Source: Cylindrotheca closterium
Lineage: Eukaryota; Bacillariophyta; Bacillariophyceae; Bacillariales; Bacillariaceae
Length of the DNA: 64,000 nucleotides
Direction: 5' to 3'
NCBI GenBank assembly: GCA_933822405.4
Contig: CAKOGP040000668.1
Location: 196,602 to 260,601, forward strand
In this document: positions 1-9,951 of the stretch, piece by piece
Layout of the letters: the number at the start of each line of letters is the position of its first letter
Numbering within the stretch: position 1 is the first letter of the stretch
Made by a program: the position numbers and the translations under genes
Notes under the pieces: generated by a model
Seen by the model: the letters and a program-made list of their open reading frames with translations, nothing else
Told to the model about the DNA's origin: nothing
Databases searched by the model: none

Positions 1-127
1 ATCCACTTCATATCTTCTTCGTTCAAATCATCCAGTGTAATGTCCCGCGCAACTTTATCATTTCCAAAGTATGTAGCTTTGTATCGCAAAAAATTCATCA
101 TCTGACGAACCGAGCGATGAACATTGT
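1..127 (-). pseudogene. Sec14-like/DUF6824 gene fragment at window edge
   Basis: These 127 bp are identical, base for base, to 5875-6001 inside the complete Sec14-like/DUF6824 gene, and read on the minus strand they encode the same helix-rich stretch that follows the RFLR motif. Identity stops abruptly at 128, where the sequence changes to AT-rich DNA with no matching upstream coding exon. The fragment runs off the left end, so the remaining 3' part may lie outside the window. It could be a truncated duplicate, or an exon preceded by an AG at 128-130 in gene direction. Truncated duplication is more likely because the sister gene has no intron at this place. Confidence 0.6.
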
Positions 128-781
128 ACTGATTTTCCAAATTCAAAAAGAGTTGAAAGTGAACCTTCTTTTTAAAACTCAACCATAAATCAAACGATCG
201 AACTACTATTGTAAATAGACATCATAGCATAGAGCGGGCTTAGTTTCTATCCTCAATGCTAGGCGAATATAGATACGTCCTTGGATGGATCCTATGAGAT
301 CCGATCGTTGGTGTTGTTGTTGCCATGTATTCTTCTACCACTCGAGTCCTGTATATTATCATTATCTTCTTTGGCGGTTCGAATGACTCCAGCTGAGATT
401 GGTATTCATCAAGCCGTCTCTTGATTGCGTCGACTGAAGAAGTGCTTTCGTCTAAAGGTTGGATCCGTACCGGTGTAAACGTACACATACCTACACGTCC
501 TCAATCGTAGGGTTTTTTAAAAATTTGGGTGATGCTTGTTCGTTCTTTTTCTCGCGTTGAAACGACTCACTACCCCGCGCGACCATTATAAGCCGAGACC
601 GTACGTGTATATAATACGCAGAAAAACCTGAGTTGATGACGACGATTTTGTCGCGCGTAAACGATTGAGTGAGAAATACTCGATCATATTTCTTCTCCAA
701 CCTTCCGTTCCTGAAAAGCAATTCTTCTCACAAATCAAACTTGCTCCGGATTTCAAACGAAATATAATCAAACTTACCAAG
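128..781. other. Intergenic stretch with one doubtful small ORF
   Basis: No convincing gene. A minus-strand frame of 82 codons (240-488) has plausible composition, with a charged helical centre, but no recognisable domain, no partner exon and no homology that I can name, so I do not call it. An ACCGGT palindrome lies at 469-474. The stretch also holds the presumed promoter of the small secreted protein that starts at 782. Confidence 0.4.
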
Positions 782-1012
782 ATGTTCAAGCTTTCCTTCC
801 TCCTAGTTGCCCTCATCGCCATCATCGCCTCTGTCACTGCAGACAAGCCCAAGGCTCTTCGAAGACTGCAAACTGCTGCACCCGTCGCTGTTCCAATCGC
901 CGTCGTTGCACCTGTCGCTGTACCTGTTGCTGCTACCAGCAGCAGCAAGGGAAGCAGCAGCAAGAGTAGCAAGAGACAACTTGTTCACTACAACACCCCT
1001 TACGAGTCTTAA
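782..1012 (+). CDS. Small secreted protein with Ala/Val/Pro- and Ser/Lys-rich body
   Basis: Predicted 76-residue protein. The first 20 residues are a clear signal peptide: start, one lysine, a Leu/Ile/Val/Ala core, and a VTA-like cleavage site. The mature part has an ALRRLQ motif, then alternating Pro-Val-Ala, then a SSSKGSSSKSSK tract. The frame is open further upstream to 665, but the ATG at 782 puts the signal peptide at the N-terminus, so I prefer it. No domain is recognised. Ser/Lys-rich short secreted proteins recall silica-associated peptides of diatoms, but the lysines are few and the resemblance is only compositional. It faces the Patched-like gene tail to tail across about 270 bp. 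Confidence 0.6.
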   Translation: MFKLSFLLVALIAIIASVTADKPKALRRLQTAAPVAVPIAVVAPVAVPVAATSSSKGSSSKSSKRQLVHYNTPYES

Positions 1013-1283
1013 GCAAGATGGAATGATACTGGGAACGATGATGCGAGCAGTTTGAAGTACCAGAAAAAGTCATTTGAAGTATATGTCACATAATCAAAAG
1101 TAATAAAGATGAATTTTGATGTCTCGATGCATTCTACCTTTCTATCCTTTTTGTAGCGTGTACAGTCTTTGCGGCATATCGTAGGACAGCAAGGTAGCAG
1201 ATTGAAATCAAAGATGAAGCACATTTAATTGGCACATAGACTAAATAATAAATTAAAGTATAATCCCCGGATGACTTTCAACA

Positions 1284-3980
1284 CTAGGCATCATCTAGAT
1301 CGTCGTCTTCTGAAATCTTGTCAGTGTTGGCTGGTTTGCCAGAAGAGTCCGGGTCTTCGGCAGAAGCAAATGGCTTTGGTCCAAGAACGGACAGCATGAC
1401 TGGAAGGGCAACAAGACCGTGAAGCACTCCCAATCCAACGGTCAGAGCGAATTGAGTGGACAACACTCGGAACACGTAGGAAGAAGAGAAAAGAAGGACA
1501 ACGACAGCCAAAAAGGTGGAAATAGCACCGTTCAACACGGATGCTCCCATATCGGCCAAGGCCTCCAGTGCTCTCTTGTTCTTGTCTTCGCCTCCTTTGA
1601 CCATGAAGCAATGACCAACGTGAGCACTGTAATCGACGGAAAGACCAACAGCAAGCACCATGTTGATAACACTGACGGAATCAATGACAATTCCGAGGGC
1701 ATACATGAATCCCAGAATTTCAATGATACACGCCGCAACATTCAAGGTGATCAAAATCGATGTCGTTGGACTGGCAACAGTGAAGAAGACAATGATGGCA
1801 ACGGCAAGAATGGCAAGACCGACATTCAAGAAGAGCTCCTTCTTGATAACCTTGAAACCTTCAATACCAATGAACTTCTCCGAGTAGGTGAAATGTTGTG
1901 GCAAGTCAGTCCAGCTTGAGACCATTTCTCGAGTTGCATCCATGGCTTCGATTTGTCTGTCGGCATCGTCAATGACCTTGTCTCCGCTCATCTTCGTAAG
2001 ACGAATGTATTCGGTCTTTACAACAATAGCATCAACGCTCTTAGCATCGGCAGAGAGGACGAAGTCCCTGGTGTATTGAGAACCAGCTCCACCAAATCCG
2101 GCATAGCTTGTGAGGGCAGTGACGAATTCGGCTTCGGTGGCTGGCCAGCCATCCGAACCCAAAGTGACGTTCACATTGGATCCGGCAGTCTTCAAGTAGC
2201 TGCTGAAACCAGCCATGATGTTTGTGTACGCTGCATCGGAAACTGGTTCGGCAATATATGGTGGGCTGGAAGACTTGCCGGCAAGACGTTCGTCCAAAGT
2301 GGCAAGACCTTCACGACTAGCGTAAATGTCCGAGCTTCCTTCGAACACAATTGCCAGCTCAATACCAGTGGATGGGTAGTACTTGTCAGCAGCATCAAAG
2401 TATCCATTGACGTAACTGTCATCTGGAATGAAGCTTCTCTCAGAATCTTCGACCGACAAGTTCAACATTCCAAAGATTCCAAACGCCAAGAGCCCAATGA
2501 AGACAATTAGAGTCGCAAACTTTCCTGGGACGGAAAGAATTGCAGGAGCATGGTAGTTGCGGAAATAGCGGGAGACTGCGCCTTCTTCAAAGCCAGTATC
2601 CTCGTCTTCTTCCAGGGGAGCCTTGCGGGTAAGACAACACAGGCATTCTCTGCGATTGTCGCGTTGGCGACGTTCGTCAAGGACCATGGTGGCAGGGAAG
2701 AATGTGGAAGCAAAAATCCACAGAAAGAGAATACCAAAGGATGCGTAGGCACAGAAACTGGCCAAAGCGGGCAAAGAAGAGGTAGCCGAAATTCCAAATG
2801 CGACAAGATCTGTCAAAGAAGTGACAGTGATGGAGGCACCAGCACGGGCCATTGCACGCGCACATCGCTGAGCGAGGGCCTCGTTGTCTTCCTTGGATCT
2901 TGCAACCTTACGCTCGCGGTTGAAAGCGTTGACAATGACAAAGGCATCATCGACGCCAATACCCAAAAGGATGAATGGAAGAAGAGAGTGAACGGGTCCA
3001 AAGAAGAACCCAAAGATGGAAGAGATGCCGAATCCAGCACCAGTACTCAAAAGGACGACCATCAAAGCTGAGAATGCCATGGTCCATCGAGATCCAGTTC
3101 CACACTTGATGCTTCCCATGTTGGCACCCAAGTACAAGAAGGCGATGACGTAAGAGATTTGAACAAGGAGAAGATCGCCAGTGATGGCCCCTCCAAACTC
3201 ATCGCTGAAGCTGCGAGTAGAGATGTAGTCTGAGTTAATGTCGCTGTACTTGGCATCGACACTTTCAGCGACCGACAAAAAGGCAGTCTCTTCCCAGGCT
3301 TCGTTGATGGGATCAACTTCAGAACCGTCAACAACTTCCATTCTGCTTTCCAAAAAGTAGGTGATGGTAAAGGCTTCGGCGGAGACAAGAGTTCCGTTGG
3401 AGTCAAAATTAGGGTTACCCAAGACGGCCTCTAGACCCTCCTTGCTTCCGTAGTTGTTCAGAGTTGTCATGAAGTCATTGTCACTTTTCAAAAGTTCCAA
3501 GTCGTAGTTCCATTGCTTAAGAATACTGTTGACCAAACAGAGACAAACACCTTGAAAGCCAGAGGCGCAGGATCCGCCTGCCTTGACGCAAAGATCAGTC
3601 AGAGTGTAATTTTTATCCTCGACAACAGATACCGTGGTCTCGATTTCGTTGTGCATCTCCATCGCTTGAACAAGACTATTCTTGGTAAGGACATTGCCAT
3701 CATTTCCGGAAACGATGATGGAGTTGAAGCGAGCATTGCTGGCAAAGTAGTTTTGGTAGCGCTCAGTTTCATCTTGTGCTTGAGTTTCTTGAGGGACCCA
3801 AAGCTTTTGCTGACGGCTCTCAGTTTCCCATGTGGTGAATCCATAACCTGTCAAAGCAGTAACGAGGAAACAGATGAGGATGGTCAATCTTGGTCTGTTA
3901 CCAACACTTAGGCCGACTTTGTTGAAGAATCCACCAATGGTGTGCTCAACAGTGTTGCCAAATTTCTCAATACAGGACAT
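1284..3980 (-). CDS. Patched/NPC1-like RND protein with sterol-sensing domain
   Basis: Single-exon gene of 898 residues. One membrane segment near residues 30-52 precedes a large, Cys-containing lumenal/extracellular loop. A five-helix sterol-sensing-type block follows, with the diagnostic GIGVDDAF in its fourth helix. A cytosolic loop, a second large loop and a second helix bundle with GLSVDYSAH complete the usual two-fold RND layout of about 12 helices. Family members (Patched, NPC1, Dispatched) move sterols or lipidated ligands across membranes using the acidic pairs of these motifs. Length is shorter than metazoan NPC1 (about 1,280) because the NPC1 N-terminal sterol-binding domain is missing, which makes it closer to Patched-type proteins of protists. 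The C-terminus is acidic (EDDDLDDA). The substrate is unknown. Confidence 0.9.
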   Translation of the reverse strand: MSCIEKFGNTVEHTIGGFFNKVGLSVGNRPRLTILICFLVTALTGYGFTTWETESRQQKLWVPQETQAQDETERYQNYFASNARFNSIIVSGNDGNVLTKNSLVQAMEMHNEIETTVSVVEDKNYTLTDLCVKAGGSCASGFQGVCLCLVNSILKQWNYDLELLKSDNDFMTTLNNYGSKEGLEAVLGNPNFDSNGTLVSAEAFTITYFLESRMEVVDGSEVDPINEAWEETAFLSVAESVDAKYSDINSDYISTRSFSDEFGGAITGDLLLVQISYVIAFLYLGANMGSIKCGTGSRWTMAFSALMVVLLSTGAGFGISSIFGFFFGPVHSLLPFILLGIGVDDAFVIVNAFNRERKVARSKEDNEALAQRCARAMARAGASITVTSLTDLVAFGISATSSLPALASFCAYASFGILFLWIFASTFFPATMVLDERRQRDNRRECLCCLTRKAPLEEDEDTGFEEGAVSRYFRNYHAPAILSVPGKFATLIVFIGLLAFGIFGMLNLSVEDSERSFIPDDSYVNGYFDAADKYYPSTGIELAIVFEGSSDIYASREGLATLDERLAGKSSSPPYIAEPVSDAAYTNIMAGFSSYLKTAGSNVNVTLGSDGWPATEAEFVTALTSYAGFGGAGSQYTRDFVLSADAKSVDAIVVKTEYIRLTKMSGDKVIDDADRQIEAMDATREMVSSWTDLPQHFTYSEKFIGIEGFKVIKKELFLNVGLAILAVAIIVFFTVASPTTSILITLNVAACIIEILGFMYALGIVIDSVSVINMVLAVGLSVDYSAHVGHCFMVKGGEDKNKRALEALADMGASVLNGAISTFLAVVVLLFSSSYVFRVLSTQFALTVGLGVLHGLVALPVMLSVLGPKPFASAEDPDSSGKPANTDKISEDDDLDDA

Positions 3981-4748
3981 GATTGTTGGCGATACGAGTC
4001 ACTGAAGATTCAGAAAGAAAATGAGGACAGAACTGATGTATTCAATTTGATGCGATGAACTCTACCTAGTGAAGTTCAGGACTATTCCCGTGTAAAATCT
4101 CCTGCAACGTGGTGGTCTGAGTCAATGGTTTGTGCTGACGATTTTTTAAATTGACGAGAATGGCTCTGAGTTTACATAATGACAAGAGCTACGTGGTTTT
4201 ATGGTTTATTTTGATTGGTTGATATGTGTCGACGTACTTGATCGTGTACCCAAGTTCTTGGAGAATATGCGAAAATCGATCACATCACTCTGGGTCGCGC
4301 GATTTGGAAAACTTAAGACTGCAACAGTTCTATCTCGTTGATATAAATCTGGTCATATATATTGCCGGAATTTGAAATTGATGATGTAGTTTGACACGAT
4401 CTCCAACCGTCGCGAGAGTGCGATTGTTTACCTTTTAGGGTATCACACCACATACCGGGTACCGGTACATTCTTTGCCATTCCTAACGAGGAGTTGATGT
4501 TGGTGATTCGTGATTCGAAAACCGATCGTAAACGGAGACAGCAGCAGAAGTCTGAAGAGAGAAAACGAACATGGTAGAATAGCAGTGTAATGGATTTGTG
4601 ATGCAGTGGACCATTGCCATTAGAAACTAGGATGATATTGGGCCCTTCTTTTTCCGAATACTGCGGAAGCTGTGAATGAATCATCCGACAATTACATAAA
4701 AGGTTAGAATGACAATGCATATCCGTAATCCATAAGTGCCAGGCGAAC
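3981..4748. other. Intergenic region
   Basis: About 770 bp between the start of the Patched-like gene and the 3' end of the Sec14-like/DUF6824 gene. A 149-codon minus-strand frame (4313-4762) overlaps the neighbour's end and has Cys/His/Trp-rich, non-protein-like composition; I treat it as chance. The palindrome GGTACCGGTAC lies around 4458-4468. Confidence 0.4.
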
Positions 4749-6386
4749 TCACAGTTGGGCAATCTTCAGCTCTGCCGCTTTGGTATCAACCTCTTCCCAC
4801 TCATTCGAACCTCGTTGCTGTAGAAATCGAATGCCTCTACTATTCAGGAGTTCCCTCAAATCCGTCACAATCTTGCGCCTCTTGAACCGCGGGGCAACAT
4901 CGTACTCGTCATGGTACTCCACGAGCAACTTTCGAAACCGAATATTCCCTTCATGATTTTGAATGTCTCGGCCCCGTCCGAGCACAACATCGGTTTCGGT
5001 TGGTCCAAAAATGCTTGCTGGTTTTGCTTCTCTTTTTTCGTTGCGTGCCTCGATGGCAACGGGTGATATGCGATTAATGAAATCCAATGACGAAAAGTCG
5101 TCCACGGTTTGTCTGGAGCCTTCTTCAAAATCAATGTTTCCACCAGCATCATAGTCACCAAACAGGCCATCCAATTCTTCCTCGTTAGGTAACAGCATCA
5201 TCATGTCCTGGTCATTGGGTGCAGGGATATCTTGAAGGGATTGATTCTTGAGTGCCTCTAACTCCAGATGCTTCTGAAACCATACATTCAAGATGTCTGT
5301 GCGAATGTTGCCAGCTGTGTCGATAGGACAGGTGTTGATCGGAATACCATAGGGTCGGAGCTGATACTGAAGCTCAATCGTGGATCCATGGTGAAGTCTT
5401 GACCTCACGCGAGTGGATTGTGGATAAGCGTTCATGGCAAATCCAAGAATAGCATTGTTAAGAGCAAGGTTCCCCTTGTCTTCGCCCTTGACGCAAAGGT
5501 GTGCTGCTGAGTAGCGCATGGGAAGAGAGCACGTAAAGCTCATGATTGTCAGAAAGGAATTGAATCCAGGAATGGCAATATTTTCTCCTGGTTTGGACGC
5601 ATCAAAGTAGACGCCCACTAACCCTTTCATTTGGACTTCAGGTATGGGGATCAGGATGTTGAACCAAATGTAATAAGCAACACGTATCTGTAGGGCCGCA
5701 GACGATGATGGGTTAGTAAAGGCGCCGCGGTTCGATAGCTTGTTCTGTTGATCATACTATTTATTACTTACTAACGTGTCAGCCTTGCATTTTCCTAACA
5801 GCGTGTTGGACAGATATATAATCACTCGGCCACTTTGGTCTCTTCCGTCCTGAATATGAAATAGACCTGAAAGCATCCACTTCATATCTTCTTCGTTCAA
5901 ATCATCCAGTGTAATGTCCCGCGCAACTTTATCATTTCCAAAGTATGTAGCTTTGTATCGCAAAAAATTCATCATCTGACGAACCGAGCGATGAACATTG
6001 TGCATATTGGCTCGGAGAAACTTCAAACGAAATGATGGGTCTTCGACATATGACTGATTCTGACTAGCAGCCATTTGATAGATGAGGTTCTTCTCGTTTT
6101 GAACGGCAAGCTCAAACTCTCTTAGTGATTGCTGAATCATCTCAGGAGTCTCCTTGAGCTCTTCGCCAACGCAATGAATATCATCTAAAGCTTCCGCTCT
6201 CTCTTGAACCGTAAGGCGGTTCATTTCGGAAGCAAGCATCTCTTCCGTTTGCTGAATCTCCTTTCTGGAAACATTTTTTTTAGCTAGGCCCAGATTCGGT
6301 GCACGGAATTGAGGAGTTGTGACGTTGCAACAGTCCAAGCATGATAACATGGTCCTGTGGCCGTCGTCTGAAACTGCTGTTGCCAT
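4749..6386 (-). CDS. Sec14-like (CRAL-TRIO) protein with C-terminal DUF6824 domain
   Basis: Predicted exons 6386-5772 and 5687-4749; the 84-bp intron starts GTAAGT and ends CAG in phase 0, giving 517 residues. Residues about 125-200 hold a CRAL-TRIO N-like helical region (RFLRANMHNV, then GRDQSGRVIIY). Residues about 206-340 resemble the Sec14 lipid-binding fold, including YYIWFNILIPIPE and a K/S-PGE loop. After an acidic linker, residues about 435-517 form a DUF6824 domain (LGRGRDIQNHEGN, FRKLL, RFLQQ). Sec14 proteins bind and exchange phospholipids or other lipids; DUF6824 has no known function and is, to my knowledge, mostly found in diatoms. The paralogues at 40-47 kb carry a second intron that this gene lacks. 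The overall Sec14 assignment rests on motif order and is moderately sure; the DUF6824 end is very sure. Confidence 0.82.
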
Positions 6387-6765
6387 TCCCTTTTAAATTG
6401 AGTGAAGAATTCTTCACCGGAAAATACGATGACAATAACCACGATGATGAAGGAAGAGGGGATGTCCTTTAGTTCATCGATTGGGGGGTGGGGCAGGCAC
6501 TGTGGGGGAGAGCAATATACGTTTGATTTCTTCGACGCAAAGTCAACGATTGGTTTTGTCGCAAGGAATACGCTGATTGGCTAGACTTTGTCAAAACGAC
6601 ACGTGCGGCAGGCAGTAGCGATAGCACGTACAGTACCGGTACATGTGCCGAGTACCCAGGACTATGTCCTACAGGAATCCACACCCATCACTTCCCTCCA
6701 TATCCAACCCATCACATGAACTCTGTAGAACATTACCAAACCCCAGCACTCTGAAGAAAAGAAGC
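6387..6765. promoter_or_regulatory. Divergent promoter region
   Basis: About 380 bp between two divergently transcribed starts, so it must hold both 5' regions. The perfect palindrome GTACCGGTAC lies at 6633-6642, in a run of GTAC-containing words. No TATA box is convincing. Confidence 0.35.
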
Positions 6766-8153
6766 ATGAAAGTCGTTATTTACTCCATCGTTGGGCTTGT
6801 CTCAGCCTTTAATCATCCAGATCCATACCGGCAAGTATATCAAACTTCCAAAGAATTTCCTTCTGATCTTCCATTTGTTCCTCAAGAGGAGGATCCCAGT
6901 CCAAGTAACTTTCCAGAACGTGTGTTTGAAGAATTGGAGCCTCAAGATGTCTTGCTTCCTCTGCCTTCAAGGCAACAGGAAGAGAAGATGTACCCTAGAA
7001 CCGTAAGTCTCGTGTCTTTCCGAAACATGTGTAGAGTGATGATCTGATTCCTGCAGTAGTGGATCGCATGATTGATTCATTCATTCCGAGAATGTTATTC
7101 TTCCCAAGCACTCACGACAAGATTGCCTTTTTAAAACAGAGACCCCAACATGACTCAAATATGCAGGCAAGACATATGATGGAGAAACCCCCCGCAACAG
7201 TGGTCCAGGGTACTTCTGTTCAAACTTGGACTTTTCTACCGCAACATAATGTAGACCGACTTCAGGTGGATCTTTCCACAGAAGGACGACCTATGGAAGC
7301 CTTGGTGGAACTCTGGCAAGGACCTACCAATGTTCCTCAAAAGCTTCGAGTCTTTTCTGAGAATGGCCAAAAATGTCCCTTTTCTACCTTGATTGAAGTA
7401 CCGGCCGACTACAACACACTTGCGGTCAGGAATATTGGCAATCTGCAGTTCCCCATGGGGGCCATTGTGGTGGATGCTGACACGATGCGACCGAATTTTT
7501 CCAATCCGCTACATTCAACTCGGGTCACGGGTGGCCCCAATGGATATCGAAGGATTCAAGGAAACGCCATGGGAACCTTCAACTTTGATAGAGATGTGGT
7601 AAGCCTCCAAGTTGTGTTGCAATCCGAGGGTGGTCCAATGTCGGCGCGAGTCGAGTTGACCCAAGGACCCAGCAATACCAAACAGTTTATTGATATCTAT
7701 TCTCAAGATGGCCTGACGTATCCGGTGTCCTTGGTGATTGAGACTCCGGGCAATGGAAAGGTGATCCGCATCCGGAATACAGCTGAAATTGCTTTCCCGC
7801 TCAAGGCTTGGGTGGAGCCATGCACCAAGAGCTTGGATCAAAAGGTGGAAGTTGTGCCGAGAGCAACAGAGCCAGCGAAGAGAAACATGTTACCAGAAGA
7901 TCTAGGTGCGAATGGACACCCCTCTGATAAAAAAGATGCTGTGGATATTGAGTTTCAAAAGGTTGTCATGAACAATCCAACACGCAAGTTTTCCCGACAC
8001 TTTGACAAACGAGATAACCAAGAGAGTTCTCCTGGCGTTTTACCTTTTTTTTGGGCTAAGTCAAGTAAGTATGATGGTGGAAATGATGATAATCAACATG
8101 GTCATGATCATCATCAACAAGCGTTCCCACCAACGAATGGTTTACATCCTTAA
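6766..8153 (+). CDS. Plastid-targeted protein with duplicated 'WQGP' module (diatom family)
   Basis: Predicted exons 6766-7002 and 7140-8153. The donor is GTAAGT; the acceptor follows a T-rich tract ending AAAACAG and keeps phase 0. An alternative acceptor at 7121 is also in frame. The N-terminus MKVVIYSIVGLVSAFNHP is a signal peptide ending in an ASAF-like motif, the diatom plastid-import pattern. The body has two copies of a beta-rich module of about 100 residues. Each contains an ELWQGP or ELTQGP turn, then (V/I)(F/Y)S(E/Q)(D/N)G, and each closes with aliphatic strands. The C-terminal 100 residues are polar and His-rich, probably disordered. It is paralogous to the gene at 19268-22608, which shares both modules in the same order. 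I know no function for the family. It is tail to tail with the next gene at 116 bp. Confidence 0.72.
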
Positions 8154-8269
8154 CTTTTGATCAGAAGACTGCGTTTGTACAATATGATGATGGTAGTTGT
8201 GTAACCAAAAGAGTAATATACTGATGTGAGGAACGATGATAATTCTATCTAAATACCATTAATACTAGT

Positions 8270-9154
8270 CTATCTCAAATACTGACAGATAACGTTGGCC
8301 ATGAATCGCCATGAAATGAGGATAGTTGCGGTATCCACCAAAAACAGAGCGTCGTCCTTGGTAAGTAAGTAATCCAAAGAATGCCCGCCCAACATACTTT
8401 GCAATACTGGTGTTTGATTGACCAATGTATTACTTCCCAATGTTAGACCGAGCATCATGATCATCATGGTGATCCATGTTTCCATCGTCTTTTGCAAGGT
8501 TCGTGGGATATCACAATCAATGCTGTTCTGAAAGGAAAACGCCCGATGCAAGTATCCAGCAAGCAACCAGGTACTGCATAGCGCAATCGTACAGACTCCC
8601 GGTGAAGTAAACAAAGGTCCCCATTGATTGAGCAAGGTATCTTTGGCATTCATCGTTATGACCTGATCTACCACAGTTGGCGAGGCGGAATAATCCACCC
8701 AAACGGGCGTTTGCATATGCACAATTTCTTGAAGAGGATCAAGTGTTTGTATCGCCTTTTCAGTACTTTGCGAAGATTCAAAGACACTGTTGACGACATA
8801 GTCGTCAACGGAATGCCCAATAAAGGAGTACAAGAACAGGACGGCAATGTCACCTGTCATTATGAATTGATCTTCAGGTGGCGGAGGCATGAACCCAACA
8901 AGTCTGTCCAAAAGATTACCACTATCACCACCGTTCGATCTCTTGGGAGGATCGTCAAAGATGTCTGAACTGAGCCTTGTAATGGGCTGCTCTGTGGACG
9001 AGTAAAGGCGACAGTCGGGTCTTGAAGTTGCATGCCTTGGAGTTCTAATCTTAGCATTGCGAGTGCTGGGAGGCATATTGAACGAAGAGACAGTGATCGC
9101 TGGCGAAAGGATCATCAGGAAGGAGATGAATTGGCTGAATGACTTGGTCGACAT
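8270..9154 (-). CDS. Plastid-targeted multipass membrane protein, possibly DUF3054-related
   Basis: 294 residues if started at the ATG ending at 9154. The frame is open further upstream, but this start places a clean signal peptide (hydrophobic FISFLMILSPAITV) and an SSFNMP cleavage/import motif at the N-terminus, typical of bipartite diatom plastid targeting. After a Ser/Arg-rich transit-like stretch come four hydrophobic segments. The first (GDIAVLFLYSFIGHS) resembles the start of the plastid/cyanobacterial DUF3054 family, where a 'GD-x-x-A-L-L-x-F-x-x-I-G-R' pattern is usual. The remainder is too divergent for me to confirm that family. Role unknown; a thylakoid or envelope membrane location is inferred. 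Confidence 0.65.
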   Translation of the reverse strand: MSTKSFSQFISFLMILSPAITVSSFNMPPSTRNAKIRTPRHATSRPDCRLYSSTEQPITRLSSDIFDDPPKRSNGGDSGNLLDRLVGFMPPPPEDQFIMTGDIAVLFLYSFIGHSVDDYVVNSVFESSQSTEKAIQTLDPLQEIVHMQTPVWVDYSASPTVVDQVITMNAKDTLLNQWGPLFTSPGVCTIALCSTWLLAGYLHRAFSFQNSIDCDIPRTLQKTMETWITMMIMMLGLTLGSNTLVNQTPVLQSMLGGHSLDYLLTKDDALFLVDTATILISWRFMANVICQYLR

Positions 9155-9768
9155 GATGGATGATGGCTTTTGATGATGTATTGGCATTTGACTGTCGACC
9201 TGAACTTCTCCTGAACTTGATTGACAGAATTTTCCTATTTGCAGATGGATCCCTTCTGGCTTGAAGGATATTTTGCACCCTGTAGTGATCGACAAGCATG
9301 AGATCTCTGCTCGTTGCGTCTGTACCAAAGCAGAGCACAAAAGAACTAAAAGAGTTTCGCAAGATAAACTACAGAGTGATATACAAACGACCCGGAGGTT
9401 TTGACATGGTTATGCCACGTCAGTGGCAGTGGTGGTCTAGATTTTTAGCTTAAGAAGCCCGACTTGAATCCTCGGATTGTCTTGTTAATACAGTACTTAG
9501 CCAAGTGAGATGAAATCGGAACTTCCGTTTAGCAGCTGAAAAGTGCAATGTCTCACTCATGCCACTCGTCGGGATGATGATTCGCCACATCTGATTGTTG
9601 TAATTTCTTGGTGGTCTCGAAATCACTATTGCATCCATATGCTCTACTCACTATTCGTCATTACTCTGTCGTTGAGCTTGGGGAGGAGTAAACATGTCGT
9701 ATTCAAGGCACGGGACACAGGCATGATCAGCAAGTCGGGTACTAGTACTTGGTTGAAGCCAAATCAAA
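9155..9768. other. Intergenic region
   Basis: About 610 bp between two minus-strand genes. It holds the 5' region of the plastid membrane protein gene and the 3' flank of the ubiquitin-like repeat gene. I see no gene, RNA or repeat here. Confidence 0.35.
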
Positions 9769-9951
9769 TCATTTTGCTGCCTTATCCTTCTTGGAAGACT
9801 TTGAAGTGGACTCTCGTTTCTTGGATTTCGGAGGTTTCTTCGGAGACTTCAATTTGGAATCTCGCTTCTTGGACTTCGGAGATTTCAACACGGAGTCTCG
9901 TTTCTTTGGCTTGGGAGATTTCACTGCATCGTCAACCTTCTTGTCCTTTTT
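9769..9951 (-). repeat. Lys/Ser/Pro tail repeats of the ubiquitin-like gene
   Basis: The 3' end of the coding region repeats a degenerate unit of about 30 bp that encodes SPKxKKRDSxLK-type decapeptides, about four to five times. The DNA copies differ at synonymous and non-synonymous sites, so the array is not freshly copied. Basic SPK repeats resemble histone H1-type tails and nuclear localisation signals. Confidence 0.7.

Noticed and set aside
4313..4762. 149-codon minus-strand frame
   Set aside because: Overlaps the 3' end of the Sec14-like/DUF6824 gene, Cys/His-rich random composition, no domain or splice partner.
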